NCBI GenBank assembly: GCA_030620455.1
Contig: JAUXEQ010000129.1
Location: 1 to 5,140 of the forward strand
Direction of reading: 5' to 3'
From: a bacterium
Lineage (GTDB): Bacteria; UBP14; UBA6098; B30-G16
Length of the DNA: 5,140 nucleotides
Part shown: positions 1 through 5,140 of the stretch, piece by piece
Position numbering within the stretch: the stretch's first letter is position 1
Layout of the letters: each line of letters starts with the position of its first letter
Notes under the pieces: generated by a model
What the model saw: only the letters and a program-made list of their open reading frames with translations
What the model was told of the DNA's origin: nothing
Database searches by the model: none
Translations under genes and position numbers: made by a program

Positions 1-306
1 GGAAAACTGCATATCAGCGTCAAAGATTACAATATAATCCCCAGTGCAGACTTCCAGTCCTTTCTGCACAGCATAGGTTTTGCCATGATTGGTTCTATAC
101 GAGACAACCTTTATGTAATCTGATTTGTTTGATACATCTAAGGCTTTATTCAATGTTCCATCAGTTGAACCATCATCAACTAAAACAAGCTCCAAAGGGT
201 GTTCAATTTTGCTAATTAAGCTATCAAAGCCTTCAACTAATGGCTCAATATTTTCCACCTCGTTGAAAGCTGGTACAATAACGGATATTTTAGTAAGTTC
301 GTCCAT
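1..306 (-). CDS. Family 2 glycosyltransferase, N-terminal part (runs off left edge)
   Basis: The 102 visible residues form the nucleotide-binding half of a GT-A fold glycosyltransferase, which moves a sugar from a nucleotide-sugar donor to a lipid or glycan acceptor on the cytoplasmic side of the membrane. Visible signatures are VIVPAFNE (residues 9-16), VDDGSTDGT (43-51), a GKTYAVQKGL segment (75-84) and the metal-binding DAD (96-98) followed by MQ. This order is typical of the dolichol-phosphate mannose synthase/polyprenyl-glycosyltransferase branch of GT2, but the acceptor-specific half is missing, so donor and acceptor cannot be named. The ATG at 306 is preceded by a weak AAGAAG Shine-Dalgarno (320-315, 8 nt spacing) and the family core begins seven residues in, which supports this start. 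It lies 119 bp downstream of the lipoprotein gene on the same strand and has its own candidate promoter, so co-transcription is uncertain. Confidence 0.9.
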   Translation of the reverse strand, partial: MDELTKISVIVPAFNEVENIEPLVEGFDSLISKIEHPLELVLVDDGSTDGTLNKALDVSNKSDYIKVVSYRTNHGKTYAVQKGLEVCTGDYIVIFDADMQFS

Positions 307-339
307 ATGTCTGACTTCTTAAACAAAAATAAAATCCGA

Positions 340-399
340 TGCAATATAAGAAAAATTGTTGTGTATGCAAAACGAGAATTGAAAGCTTTTTATATTGCA
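340..399. repeat. Perfect 10-bp inverted repeat between two genes
   Basis: TGCAATATAA at 340-349 is the exact reverse complement of TTATATTGCA at 390-399, with 40 bp between the arms. It lies in the 119-bp gap between the lipoprotein stop codon and the glycosyltransferase start. On the minus-strand transcript the second arm is followed by a T-rich stretch, so it might act as a long-loop terminator for the lipoprotein gene. It could also be a paired protein-binding site overlapping the glycosyltransferase promoter. The arms are AT-rich, so chance remains possible. Confidence 0.4.
343..370 (-). promoter_or_regulatory. Candidate sigma-70-type promoter for the glycosyltransferase gene
   Basis: On the minus strand a TTGCAT box (370-365) and a TATATT box (348-343) are separated by 16 nt, matching the -35 and -10 consensus at 4 and 5 of 6 positions. 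Transcription would start near 336, giving a leader of about 30 nt. The -10 overlaps the inner copy of an inverted repeat (340-349). In such AT-rich DNA, matches like this also arise by chance. Confidence 0.35.
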
Positions 400-425
400 A
401 TACAATAATGCTGAAAATAGTATTA

Positions 426-1307
426 TTATTCATTGGATTCAGTTACTTTTATATTTTCACCCATTTCAATTCTGTGAATTTCAGCAAAATTCCCCATGTT
501 GATGGATATTTCCATGGCATTGTGATAGTTAACAAAAACAACTGGATCGCCAATAGGAACATCGCCGTAAATTGTACCGAACATTGCTGTTATTGTAGTG
601 TCATCCGTTATCAGATTAACTGAATCTCCGAAGCTGAAATCCAAAGGATTACTGAATTCATCCTCAAAATTTGTAGTACAATTACCGTATTTGTCTATAT
701 AAATAATCATTCCAATGAGTGTATCGCCGGAAATCGAAGGTTCCTGATAGTTAAATTTTGTTGGATCAGATATTTGAGGTCCTACGTCTTCCAATGGGTA
801 TCCAGATGCAATTAACCCTCCTATTCTCCCGAGTATTTGAGTAACAAAAAGGCTTTCTATTGGTTCATCAAATAGAGCATCGTTTTTTATATGATAAAGC
901 TCTTTTATTCCTTGTTCGTAGTATATATAAGTGAGTAATCCATTATCAGGAGCGAGGAAAAGCTGATCTCTATTTGTCAGTAAAACAAGATAACGTTCCT
1001 CCATTGGAACTCCAGGATCTACGATAGCAATGAAAACCACATCTTCAGGATACTGTTTTGAGATTGCTTTAACTAAGTAAGCACCTTCTCTCGAATCAAA
1101 TGCTGTTACAGAATGTGTGCCGTCTATTATTATTGCATCATAGAAGGTATTGAGTATCATGCCTTTCAATTCACCAATCCAGAAATTACCTTCTCCGAAG
1201 TCCGTAATAAGGACAATGGGCATATTAACATTTTCCTCATCATTTTCACAGGATGATAGGAGAAATATTAATGGAATGATAAGAAAGAGAATTCTCAAGC
1301 GATTCAT
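426..1307 (-). CDS. Exported lipoprotein of the SAM hydroxide adenosyltransferase (DUF62) family
   Basis: This 293-residue protein belongs to the DUF62/SAM_adeno_trans family. Cytosolic members hydrolyse S-adenosylmethionine to adenosine and methionine, and the fluorinase and chlorinase are relatives. Signatures in order are LITDFG (33-38), GELKGMIL (45-52), DGTHS (62-66), IVDPGV (95-100), LAPDNGLLT (118-126), GYPLEDVG (169-176), DKYGNCTTN (205-213) and ISINMGNFAEI (267-277), covering both family domains at full length. The start has an AGGAG Shine-Dalgarno six bases upstream. Unusually, the N-terminus is a lipoprotein signal peptide: Arg3 and Arg5, a hydrophobic core, then LLSSC with Cys20, followed by acidic ENDEE. 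The protein should therefore be lipid-anchored outside the cytoplasm. By hand alignment, the proposed catalytic triad of archaeal DUF62 (Asp, Arg, His) keeps Asp97 but has Glu104 for Arg and Phe154 for His, and the second Asp of the TDFGxxD motif is Asn41. Family membership is strong; SAM hydrolysis is doubtful. Confidence 0.88.
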   Translation of the reverse strand: MNRLRILFLIIPLIFLLSSCENDEENVNMPIVLITDFGEGNFWIGELKGMILNTFYDAIIIDGTHSVTAFDSREGAYLVKAISKQYPEDVVFIAIVDPGVPMEERYLVLLTNRDQLFLAPDNGLLTYIYYEQGIKELYHIKNDALFDEPIESLFVTQILGRIGGLIASGYPLEDVGPQISDPTKFNYQEPSISGDTLIGMIIYIDKYGNCTTNFEDEFSNPLDFSFGDSVNLITDDTTITAMFGTIYGDVPIGDPVVFVNYHNAMEISINMGNFAEIHRIEMGENIKVTESNE

Positions 1308-1313
1308 AAAAAA

Positions 1314-1318
1314 CTCCT
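1314..1318 (-). promoter_or_regulatory. Ribosome binding site of the DUF62 lipoprotein gene
   Basis: AGGAG lies six T bases upstream of the ATG at 1307. It fixes this start and keeps the whole signal peptide in the protein. Confidence 0.8.
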
Positions 1319-1344
1319 ATCAATTTCATAGTTTAATTTTCAAT

Positions 1345-1373
1345 AATCTAAAAAAAACAAAATAAGTAATCAA
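1345..1373 (-). promoter_or_regulatory. Weak candidate promoter for the DUF62 lipoprotein gene
   Basis: On the minus strand TTGATT (1373-1368) and TAGATT (1350-1345) are 17 nt apart, each matching consensus at four of six positions, with a T-rich spacer. Transcription would start near 1338, about 30 nt before the ATG. The AT richness makes this a weak call. Confidence 0.25.
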
Positions 1374-1568
1374 TCTAAATTTGTAATTTGAATAGAATTA
1401 TGACCAAGGAAATTTACGTCTATTATATCGATTTAAATGCATATACTTTGTAAAGCATAATTTAAATTATTATTAATTGTTATGTCGTTCCTTCGTTGAT
1501 TAGTTTGTAAGATTTATTTGTCTAATAAATGAATAAAATGTAAAGAATAATAACATTTTTAACTAATA

Positions 1569-1574
1569 TATAAT
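1569..1574 (+). promoter_or_regulatory. Candidate -10 element for thyX
   Basis: A perfect TATAAT sits 62 bp upstream of the thyX start, which would give a leader of about 55 nt. No good -35 box is seen 16-18 bp further upstream, so the call rests on the -10 alone. Confidence 0.3.
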
Positions 1575-1625
1575 AAAAAAGCTCGAAAATCTATTATTAC
1601 AGTTTATTTTTATAAAAACAAGAAT

Positions 1626-1630
1626 GGGAG
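1626..1630 (+). promoter_or_regulatory. Ribosome binding site selecting the GTG start of thyX
   Basis: GGGAG ends six bases before the GTG at 1637. The nearby ATG at 1624 is out of frame with ThyX and overlaps this site, so the GTG is the supported start. Confidence 0.7.
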
Positions 1631-1636
1631 CGAAAA

Positions 1637-2263
1637 GTGAAAGTTATAAATCCATCTTTCAAAATATTGACTGAAATCAATGGTGAGGAAATTCTCAAAC
1701 ATATTGAACATGCTGGAAGAATTGCTTATAAAAGCGAGGATAAAATTACCGGAAATTCTTCCAAAAAGTTTGTAAAAATGCTTATTGAAAGAGGTCATCT
1801 GTCTGTTATAGAGCATGTGAGCGTGTCTGTCCTACTTATTTGCGATAGGGGAGTTACTCATGAAATCGTTAGACATAGAATCGCAAGCTATACTCAGGAA
1901 TCCACTCGATACTGTAATTACTCAAAGGGAAAATTTGGTCGAGAGATAACAGTGATAAAGCCATTCTTTTGGGATACGAACTCTGAAAAATTTGCAATTT
2001 GGCTTATGGCTATGAAATCTGCTGAAAATACTTATATGCAACTTATCGAGAAAGATGCGACTCCACAAGAAGCACGTTCTGTTTTGCCTAATTCTCTTAA
2101 GACTGAAATCGTAATTACAATGAACCTAAGGGAATGGAGGCATTTTTTCAAACTAAGAACAGCTATCGATGCACATCCACAGATGCGGGAGATAGTTGTC
2201 CCACTCCTTGAAGAGTTTAGGAAACGAATTCCTATTGTTTTTGATGATATAAATACAGATTAA
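1637..2263 (+). CDS. thyX: Flavin-dependent thymidylate synthase ThyX
   Basis: ThyX methylates dUMP to dTMP with methylenetetrahydrofolate as carbon donor and reduced FAD as hydride source, usually as a cytosolic homotetramer. The 208-residue length is normal for the family. The defining RHRx7S motif is complete: Arg79-His80-Arg81 and Ser89, continuing into STRY (89-92) where the FAD and dUMP phosphate bind. Also present are the early GHLSVIEH segment (53-60), DRGVTHEIVRH (70-80), LPNSLKT (150-156), TMNLREWRHF (161-170) and LRTAIDAHPQMRE (173-185), whose Arg174 matches the dUMP-binding arginine position of the family. No key residue appears lost. Translation starts at GTG 1637 behind GGGAG; the protein then begins MKVINPSF, a normal start for the family. 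It stands alone on its strand, divergent from the lipoprotein and ending 12 bp from the tRNA gene. Organisms using ThyX often lack ThyA, but this cannot be judged here. Confidence 0.97.
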   Translation: MKVINPSFKILTEINGEEILKHIEHAGRIAYKSEDKITGNSSKKFVKMLIERGHLSVIEHVSVSVLLICDRGVTHEIVRHRIASYTQESTRYCNYSKGKFGREITVIKPFFWDTNSEKFAIWLMAMKSAENTYMQLIEKDATPQEARSVLPNSLKTEIVITMNLREWRHFFKLRTAIDAHPQMREIVVPLLEEFRKRIPIVFDDINTD

Positions 2264-2269
2264 CTTTCC

Positions 2270-2275
2270 AAAAAA
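2270..2275 (-). terminator. T6 tract immediately after the tRNA
   Basis: Six T residues on the minus strand directly follow the discriminator base. With the tRNA T-arm and acceptor stem as the preceding structure, they might help end transcription. No separate GC-rich hairpin exists here, so this is a weak call. Confidence 0.25.
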
Positions 2276-2349
2276 CGCACCCAACAGGATTTGAACCTGC
2301 TACCTACGGCTCCGGAGACCGTCGCTCTATCCTAATGAGCTATGGGTGC
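2276..2349 (-). tRNA. trnR: tRNA-Arg, anticodon CCG, no encoded CCA
   Basis: The minus strand folds into a complete 74-nt cloverleaf. The acceptor GCACCCA pairs fully with TGGGTGC, and the D stem GCTC pairs with GAGC around a GG-containing loop. The anticodon stem ACGGT/GCCGT has one G-T wobble, and the loop CTCCGGA has U33, anticodon CCG (2315-2313) and G37. The variable region is AGGTA, and the T stem GCAGG/CCTGT encloses TTCAAAT. The discriminator is G at 2276. The next bases are T6 then GG, so CCA is not encoded and must be added enzymatically. The anticodon reads the arginine codon CGG, which is used in this window at thyX codon 184 and at codon 266 of the nucleotidyltransferase gene. 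The gene lies 97 bp downstream of the acyl-CoA synthetase gene on the same strand. Confidence 0.96.
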
Positions 2350-2393
2350 ATTTGCTATTCTCTAAAGAATTATCATTCAAAGCTAATTTATGT

Positions 2394-2423
2394 ATTTTAG
2401 TCAATAAATTAAAATATTGACAA
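2394..2423 (-). promoter_or_regulatory. Candidate promoter for tRNA-Arg
   Basis: On the minus strand TTGTCA (2423-2418) and TAAAAT (2399-2394) match the -35 and -10 consensus at five of six positions each, with an 18-nt spacer. Transcription would start near 2387, about 38 nt before the mature tRNA 5' end. The spacer contains most of a perfect inverted repeat (2400-2421). Confidence 0.4.
2400..2421. repeat. Perfect 7-bp inverted repeat between the acyl-CoA synthetase gene and tRNA-Arg
   Basis: GTCAATA (2400-2406) and TATTGAC (2415-2421) are exact reverse complements around an 8-bp AT loop. It may be a weak hairpin terminator for the synthetase gene, whose stop codon is 26 bp away, or an operator within the candidate tRNA promoter. 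No clear T-run follows on the minus strand, which weakens the terminator reading. Confidence 0.4.
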
Positions 2424-2446
2424 ATTTAATTAATGACCAAGAATGA

Positions 2447-4120
2447 TTAAACTTCCAGTTCCTTGAAAGTGTATAAATACCTTTTAATCTTTTTTGTTGA
2501 GGTTTTTTGGAATTCCTCCTGTTGTATTTTGAAGCCCTTAATTCTCTTATACTGTGCAATTTTGCCATTAATGTTCTCGATAATATCTCTAATTATATTT
2601 TCAACCATTTCTTCAGTCCAGTCTTCATGTCTCGCGTCTAACTGGTCATAGTTTGGAACAATAATCGCAAACGGTTCCTCACCTTTTAATGTCTTTTTTC
2701 CAACTACAAGGGATTCTAAAATAATTGGATGTTGGTTGAGTTTCTCCTCTATTTCCTCAGGATAAACGTTCTTTCCACCACCTGTAACGATCAGATTTTT
2801 CTCTCGACCTGTGATGAAAATGTAACCATCTTTATCGATAAAGCCAAGATCCCCTGTTTTAAACCATCCATCTTCGGTGAATGATTCGATTGTAGCACGT
2901 TCATTTTTGTAGTATCCTTTGAAAACAATTGAACCTTTTACTTGAATTTCTCCTATTCCTTCAGATTTAGGTTCACCTATTCGAGCTTGAATTCCAGGAA
3001 TTGATGGTCCCACAGATGCTGGTTTAATTTTTCCTATAGGATTGACAGAGATGACCGGTGATGTCTCAGTTAAGCCATACCCCTGAAGAAAGGTAATCCC
3101 AAAAGTGTTAAAAAACCTAACGAATTCCGGTCTTATAGCTGCACCACCGGAAACCATAATCCACATATTTCCAAATCCAGCCTTCTTTCGGAAAGGTTTC
3201 ATGATGCTGCTTCCTGAGCAAGTGAGAAATATGTCAAAAAATTTTGTTAAGTTAAACGCAAATCCAAAAATAGATTTTGCAATTCCACCTTTTGATTTAA
3301 CTCCTTTTTTAATACCATTATAGAATTTTTCAAAAAGAATTGGAACTCCGACCATTATTGTTGCACCACCAGCTTTGATATCCTCGAGAATTTCCTTTGC
3401 TCGTAATGCTCTCGCATAGGTAATTCCACATCCTCTCGATAAAGGACAAAGAAAACCTGTTGTGGCTTCAAATGAATGGTGAACTGGCAGAACGGATAGA
3501 AAGATTTCATTTTCGCTAATTGGAACTACACGCGTGAATGCATCGATATCGGAAATGATATTTTTATGAGTTAACATAACACCTTTAGGTGATCCTGTCG
3601 TTCCTGAAGTGTAAATAATTACAGCAATGCACTCGTCAGAATAAGGCATACGAGGTTCTTTAGGAGTTTTCTCTGTACTTATAAGTGCTTCAATATTTTC
3701 AAGCTCGAATCGTGGTAGATCTGGAAAAAAGTTCTCAGTGTCGTCCGAAAGGATGTATAGATATTTTCGCTCGAGGAAAATTGCATTTGAATCTGAATGA
3801 CGAATTATGCGACGCAATTCTTGTGGTCTTTGCGCTGGATCAAGAGGAACAACGATACATCCTGCTGCTTGAATTGCAAGATAAGTTATTGCCCATTCTG
3901 GTGAGTTGTGTCCCAATAAGGCAATATGTTCTTCCTTTTTGAAACTACTTTGTTGGATGAATGACGAAAGCTTAACGATTTTATCCCACATTTGTGAGTA
4001 AGTTATCGTGGAGATATCTCCATCGTATTTATTTACAATTAGAGCGTTTTTATCAGAATATCGCTCTGAAGTAATCTTAACAATTTCTGGAATTGTTTTC
4101 CCTATAATTTTTTCTGGCAT
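2447..4120 (-). CDS. Long-chain fatty acid--CoA ligase (AMP-forming acyl-CoA synthetase)
   Basis: This 557-residue enzyme of the ANL adenylating family activates a carboxylate with ATP to acyl-AMP and transfers it to CoA, feeding membrane lipid synthesis or fatty acid use. Its length is close to that of E. coli FadD. Core motifs are all present: phosphate loop YTSGTTGSPKG (170-180), LPVHHSFE (211-218), VSGGAA (323-328), QGYGLTETSP (346-355), TGDLG with the ribose-binding Asp (422-426), hinge region GREKNLIV (438-445), GGGKNVYPEEIE (447-458), and C-terminal TSTKKIKR (540-547), where Lys544 fits the catalytic lysine before Ile. Overall similarity points to a long-chain acyl substrate, but chain length cannot be read from sequence. 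An in-frame ATG at 4159 would add 13 residues. The ATG at 4120 is preferred because AGAGGAG lies seven bases upstream and the protein then begins MPEKIIGKT, as relatives do. It is divergent from the nucleotidyltransferase gene. Confidence 0.93.
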   Translation of the reverse strand: MPEKIIGKTIPEIVKITSERYSDKNALIVNKYDGDISTITYSQMWDKIVKLSSFIQQSSFKKEEHIALLGHNSPEWAITYLAIQAAGCIVVPLDPAQRPQELRRIIRHSDSNAIFLERKYLYILSDDTENFFPDLPRFELENIEALISTEKTPKEPRMPYSDECIAVIIYTSGTTGSPKGVMLTHKNIISDIDAFTRVVPISENEIFLSVLPVHHSFEATTGFLCPLSRGCGITYARALRAKEILEDIKAGGATIMVGVPILFEKFYNGIKKGVKSKGGIAKSIFGFAFNLTKFFDIFLTCSGSSIMKPFRKKAGFGNMWIMVSGGAAIRPEFVRFFNTFGITFLQGYGLTETSPVISVNPIGKIKPASVGPSIPGIQARIGEPKSEGIGEIQVKGSIVFKGYYKNERATIESFTEDGWFKTGDLGFIDKDGYIFITGREKNLIVTGGGKNVYPEEIEEKLNQHPIILESLVVGKKTLKGEEPFAIIVPNYDQLDARHEDWTEEMVENIIRDIIENINGKIAQYKRIKGFKIQQEEFQKTSTKKIKRYLYTFKELEV

Positions 4121-4127
4121 TAATGTA

Positions 4128-4134
4128 CTCCTCT
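4128..4134 (-). promoter_or_regulatory. Strong ribosome binding site of the acyl-CoA synthetase gene
   Basis: AGAGGAG is placed seven bases before the ATG at 4120. It lies inside the coding part that an upstream start at 4159 would use, and so argues for the shorter protein. Confidence 0.8.
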
Positions 4135-4196
4135 TTAAAAATAGCAATTTTCCAAGCATTTACCAATTCTATTATTTTATTTAAAACATATCTAAA

Positions 4197-4225
4197 AATA
4201 TCTCGAAATTTTTTTGATTTGTCAT
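4197..4225 (-). promoter_or_regulatory. Weak candidate promoter for the acyl-CoA synthetase gene
   Basis: On the minus strand ATGACA (4225-4220) and GATATT (4202-4197) are 17 nt apart in the 133-bp divergent spacer. Transcription would begin near 4190 and give a leader of about 70 nt. The -35 is good (five of six) and the -10 is mediocre. Confidence 0.25.
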
Positions 4226-4253
4226 TTTCATCTGACAACGTAATATTCATTTG

Positions 4254-5140
4254 ATGGGAGCATTCACAGAAAAATATTTTCCCGATCTTCCGGAAGAGAT
4301 TTTCAATTCTATTATAAAGAATTCTCGTGGGATTTATTATGTTGGTGGATTTGTAAGGGATTTTCTGCTCAACATCAACCATGTCGATAGGGATGTTTTA
4401 GTTTGTGGAATAGAACTTCCTAAATTATCAGGCATACTAAAAAAATTCGGCAGAGCAGATATAGTAGGGAAATCATTCAATGTCATAAAATTTTCTAATA
4501 AAAGTATAGAATACGACTTTGTTGTTACATCGAATCGAACCCAAAGTGGTTGTTTCCCTGATTCATCCCTATCCTTAGAAAAGGATTTGGTTCAGAGGGA
4601 CTTCACAATCAATTCTATTGCATGGGATTTAAGCCAAAAGAGAATTATTGATCCTTTGTCGGGATTGAGAGATATAAAAAATAAAACTTTACGAGCGAAT
4701 TCTGTTAGTACATTTATAGACGATCCGCTACGAATCATTCGACTTTGTAGGCTCTCAGCAAAACTTTTCTTCAAAATTGAACAATCGACCAAAAAGTTCG
4801 TCACTAATTCACTGGAGGATCTTTCTGATATTGCCGTGGAGAGAATTGGTGATGAATTTAAAAAATTCATGCCCCTAAAAAATCCATCAATTGTTTTTGA
4901 ATGCTTGTTAGAAATAGGAGCTCTTAAAATACTTCTACCTGAGCTTTACGAATGCGTTGGTGTTACCCAACCTGGTGGAATGCATGCGTATGATGTTTTC
5001 CAGCATACATTAAAAACAATCGATGAATCTCCTGAAGACTTATTAATTCGGTTTGCCGCTCTATTTCATGACATAAGTAAACCATCTCATAAAATTCTTG
5101 GAGAAAACGGACGTGCAAGGTTTTACAATCATCAAAAAAC
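4254..5140 (+). CDS. cca: CCA-adding tRNA nucleotidyltransferase with HD domain, N-terminal part (runs off right edge)
   Basis: The 295 visible residues belong to the class II tRNA nucleotidyltransferase/poly(A) polymerase family, which adds or repairs the 3' CCA of tRNA in the cytoplasm using CTP and ATP. Motif A is YYVGGFVRD (28-36) followed by the two metal-binding aspartates of VDRDV (Asp45, Asp47). The QRDFTINSIAWD segment (114-125) and DDPLRIIRLCRL (156-167) are the flexible/nucleotide-selecting motifs, where Asp and Arg side chains template the incoming base. An HD phosphohydrolase domain follows, with His251 in VFQHTL and His272-Asp273 in LFHD. The NTase-plus-HD order favours a tRNA enzyme over a poly(A) polymerase, though CC-only or A-only variants exist and cannot be excluded. 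The frame is closed by TGA at 4233 and ATG 4254 is the only sensible start, apart from TTG at 4251. No Shine-Dalgarno is visible, unlike its neighbours. The tRNA-Arg in this window, lacking CCA, is a natural substrate. Confidence 0.93.
   Translation, partial: MGAFTEKYFPDLPEEIFNSIIKNSRGIYYVGGFVRDFLLNINHVDRDVLVCGIELPKLSGILKKFGRADIVGKSFNVIKFSNKSIEYDFVVTSNRTQSGCFPDSSLSLEKDLVQRDFTINSIAWDLSQKRIIDPLSGLRDIKNKTLRANSVSTFIDDPLRIIRLCRLSAKLFFKIEQSTKKFVTNSLEDLSDIAVERIGDEFKKFMPLKNPSIVFECLLEIGALKILLPELYECVGVTQPGGMHAYDVFQHTLKTIDESPEDLLIRFAALFHDISKPSHKILGENGRARFYNHQK

Larger units (their letters stand above)
1308..1636. other. AT-rich divergent intergenic region without a recognisable gene
   Basis: This 329-bp spacer separates the divergently transcribed lipoprotein and thyX genes and should carry promoters for both. 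I see no RNA gene or family-like reading frame. The longest notable plus-strand frame with an ATG is 17 codons (1400-1453) and has no Shine-Dalgarno, so it is not called. Two copies of the palindrome ATTTAAAT (1431-1438 and 1460-1467) flank 21 bp containing a repeated GCATA, a possible but unproven protein-binding site. Confidence 0.6.

Noticed and set aside
339..623. Plus-strand reading frame of 94 codons opposite the end of the DUF62 lipoprotein gene
   Set aside because: It lies antisense to a well-supported gene, has no Shine-Dalgarno and no family-like content.
1400..1453. 17-codon plus-strand frame in the divergent spacer
   Set aside because: No ribosome binding site and too short to separate from chance in AT-rich DNA.
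2417..2445. Consensus TTGACA on the plus strand after the tRNA
   Set aside because: No -10 box lies at 16-18 bp, and it would only drive antisense transcription into the synthetase gene.
4121..4159. Longer synthetase start at 4159
   Set aside because: The added 13 residues contain the DNA of the strong AGAGGAG site and are not typical of the family; the ATG at 4120 is better placed.
4077..4382. Minus-strand reading frame of 101 codons across the spacer between the synthetase and nucleotidyltransferase genes
   Set aside because: It overlaps the starts of two genes with strong family motifs and has no recognisable motif of its own.
1..5140. Mobile element, phage, CRISPR or defence island
   Set aside because: I found no transposase, integrase, regularly spaced repeats or defence-type domains; the genes are housekeeping or metabolic families.

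Overview
This is a low-G+C bacterial window (about one third G+C by eye) with ordinary chromosomal content. It holds five protein genes, two of them cut by the window edges, and one tRNA. Most protein genes have a recognisable Shine-Dalgarno sequence. The lipoprotein carries an acidic tail directly after its lipobox cysteine, a pattern known from Bacteroidota surface lipoproteins. Together with flavin-dependent thymidylate synthase and a tRNA without encoded CCA, this fits a Bacteroidota/FCB-like or related anaerobic lineage. No marker here fixes the phylum, so that is inference.

Layout, left to right. Positions 1-306 (minus) hold the N-terminal 102 residues of a family 2 glycosyltransferase. 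Positions 426-1307 (minus) encode a lipoprotein of the SAM hydroxide adenosyltransferase (DUF62, SAM hydrolase/fluorinase) family. A 329-bp AT-rich divergent spacer follows. Positions 1637-2263 (plus) encode ThyX from a GTG start. A tRNA-Arg(CCG) on the minus strand (2276-2349) sits tail-to-tail with thyX, 12 bp away. Positions 2447-4120 (minus) encode a long-chain acyl-CoA synthetase. A 133-bp divergent spacer then leads to the N-terminal 295 residues of a CCA-adding tRNA nucleotidyltransferase (4254 to the right edge, plus).

The genes do not form one operon or one evident pathway: strands alternate and spacers are long enough for separate promoters. The one functional link is that the tRNA lacks an encoded CCA end, so it needs an enzyme of the kind encoded at the right edge. 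Phage, transposon, CRISPR or defence genes were not seen. The most unusual item is the exported DUF62 protein. It keeps the family fold signatures but appears to have lost the Arg and His of the proposed catalytic Asp-Arg-His triad, and it lies outside the cytoplasm, away from the usual substrate SAM. I do not see a convincing new multi-gene system here.
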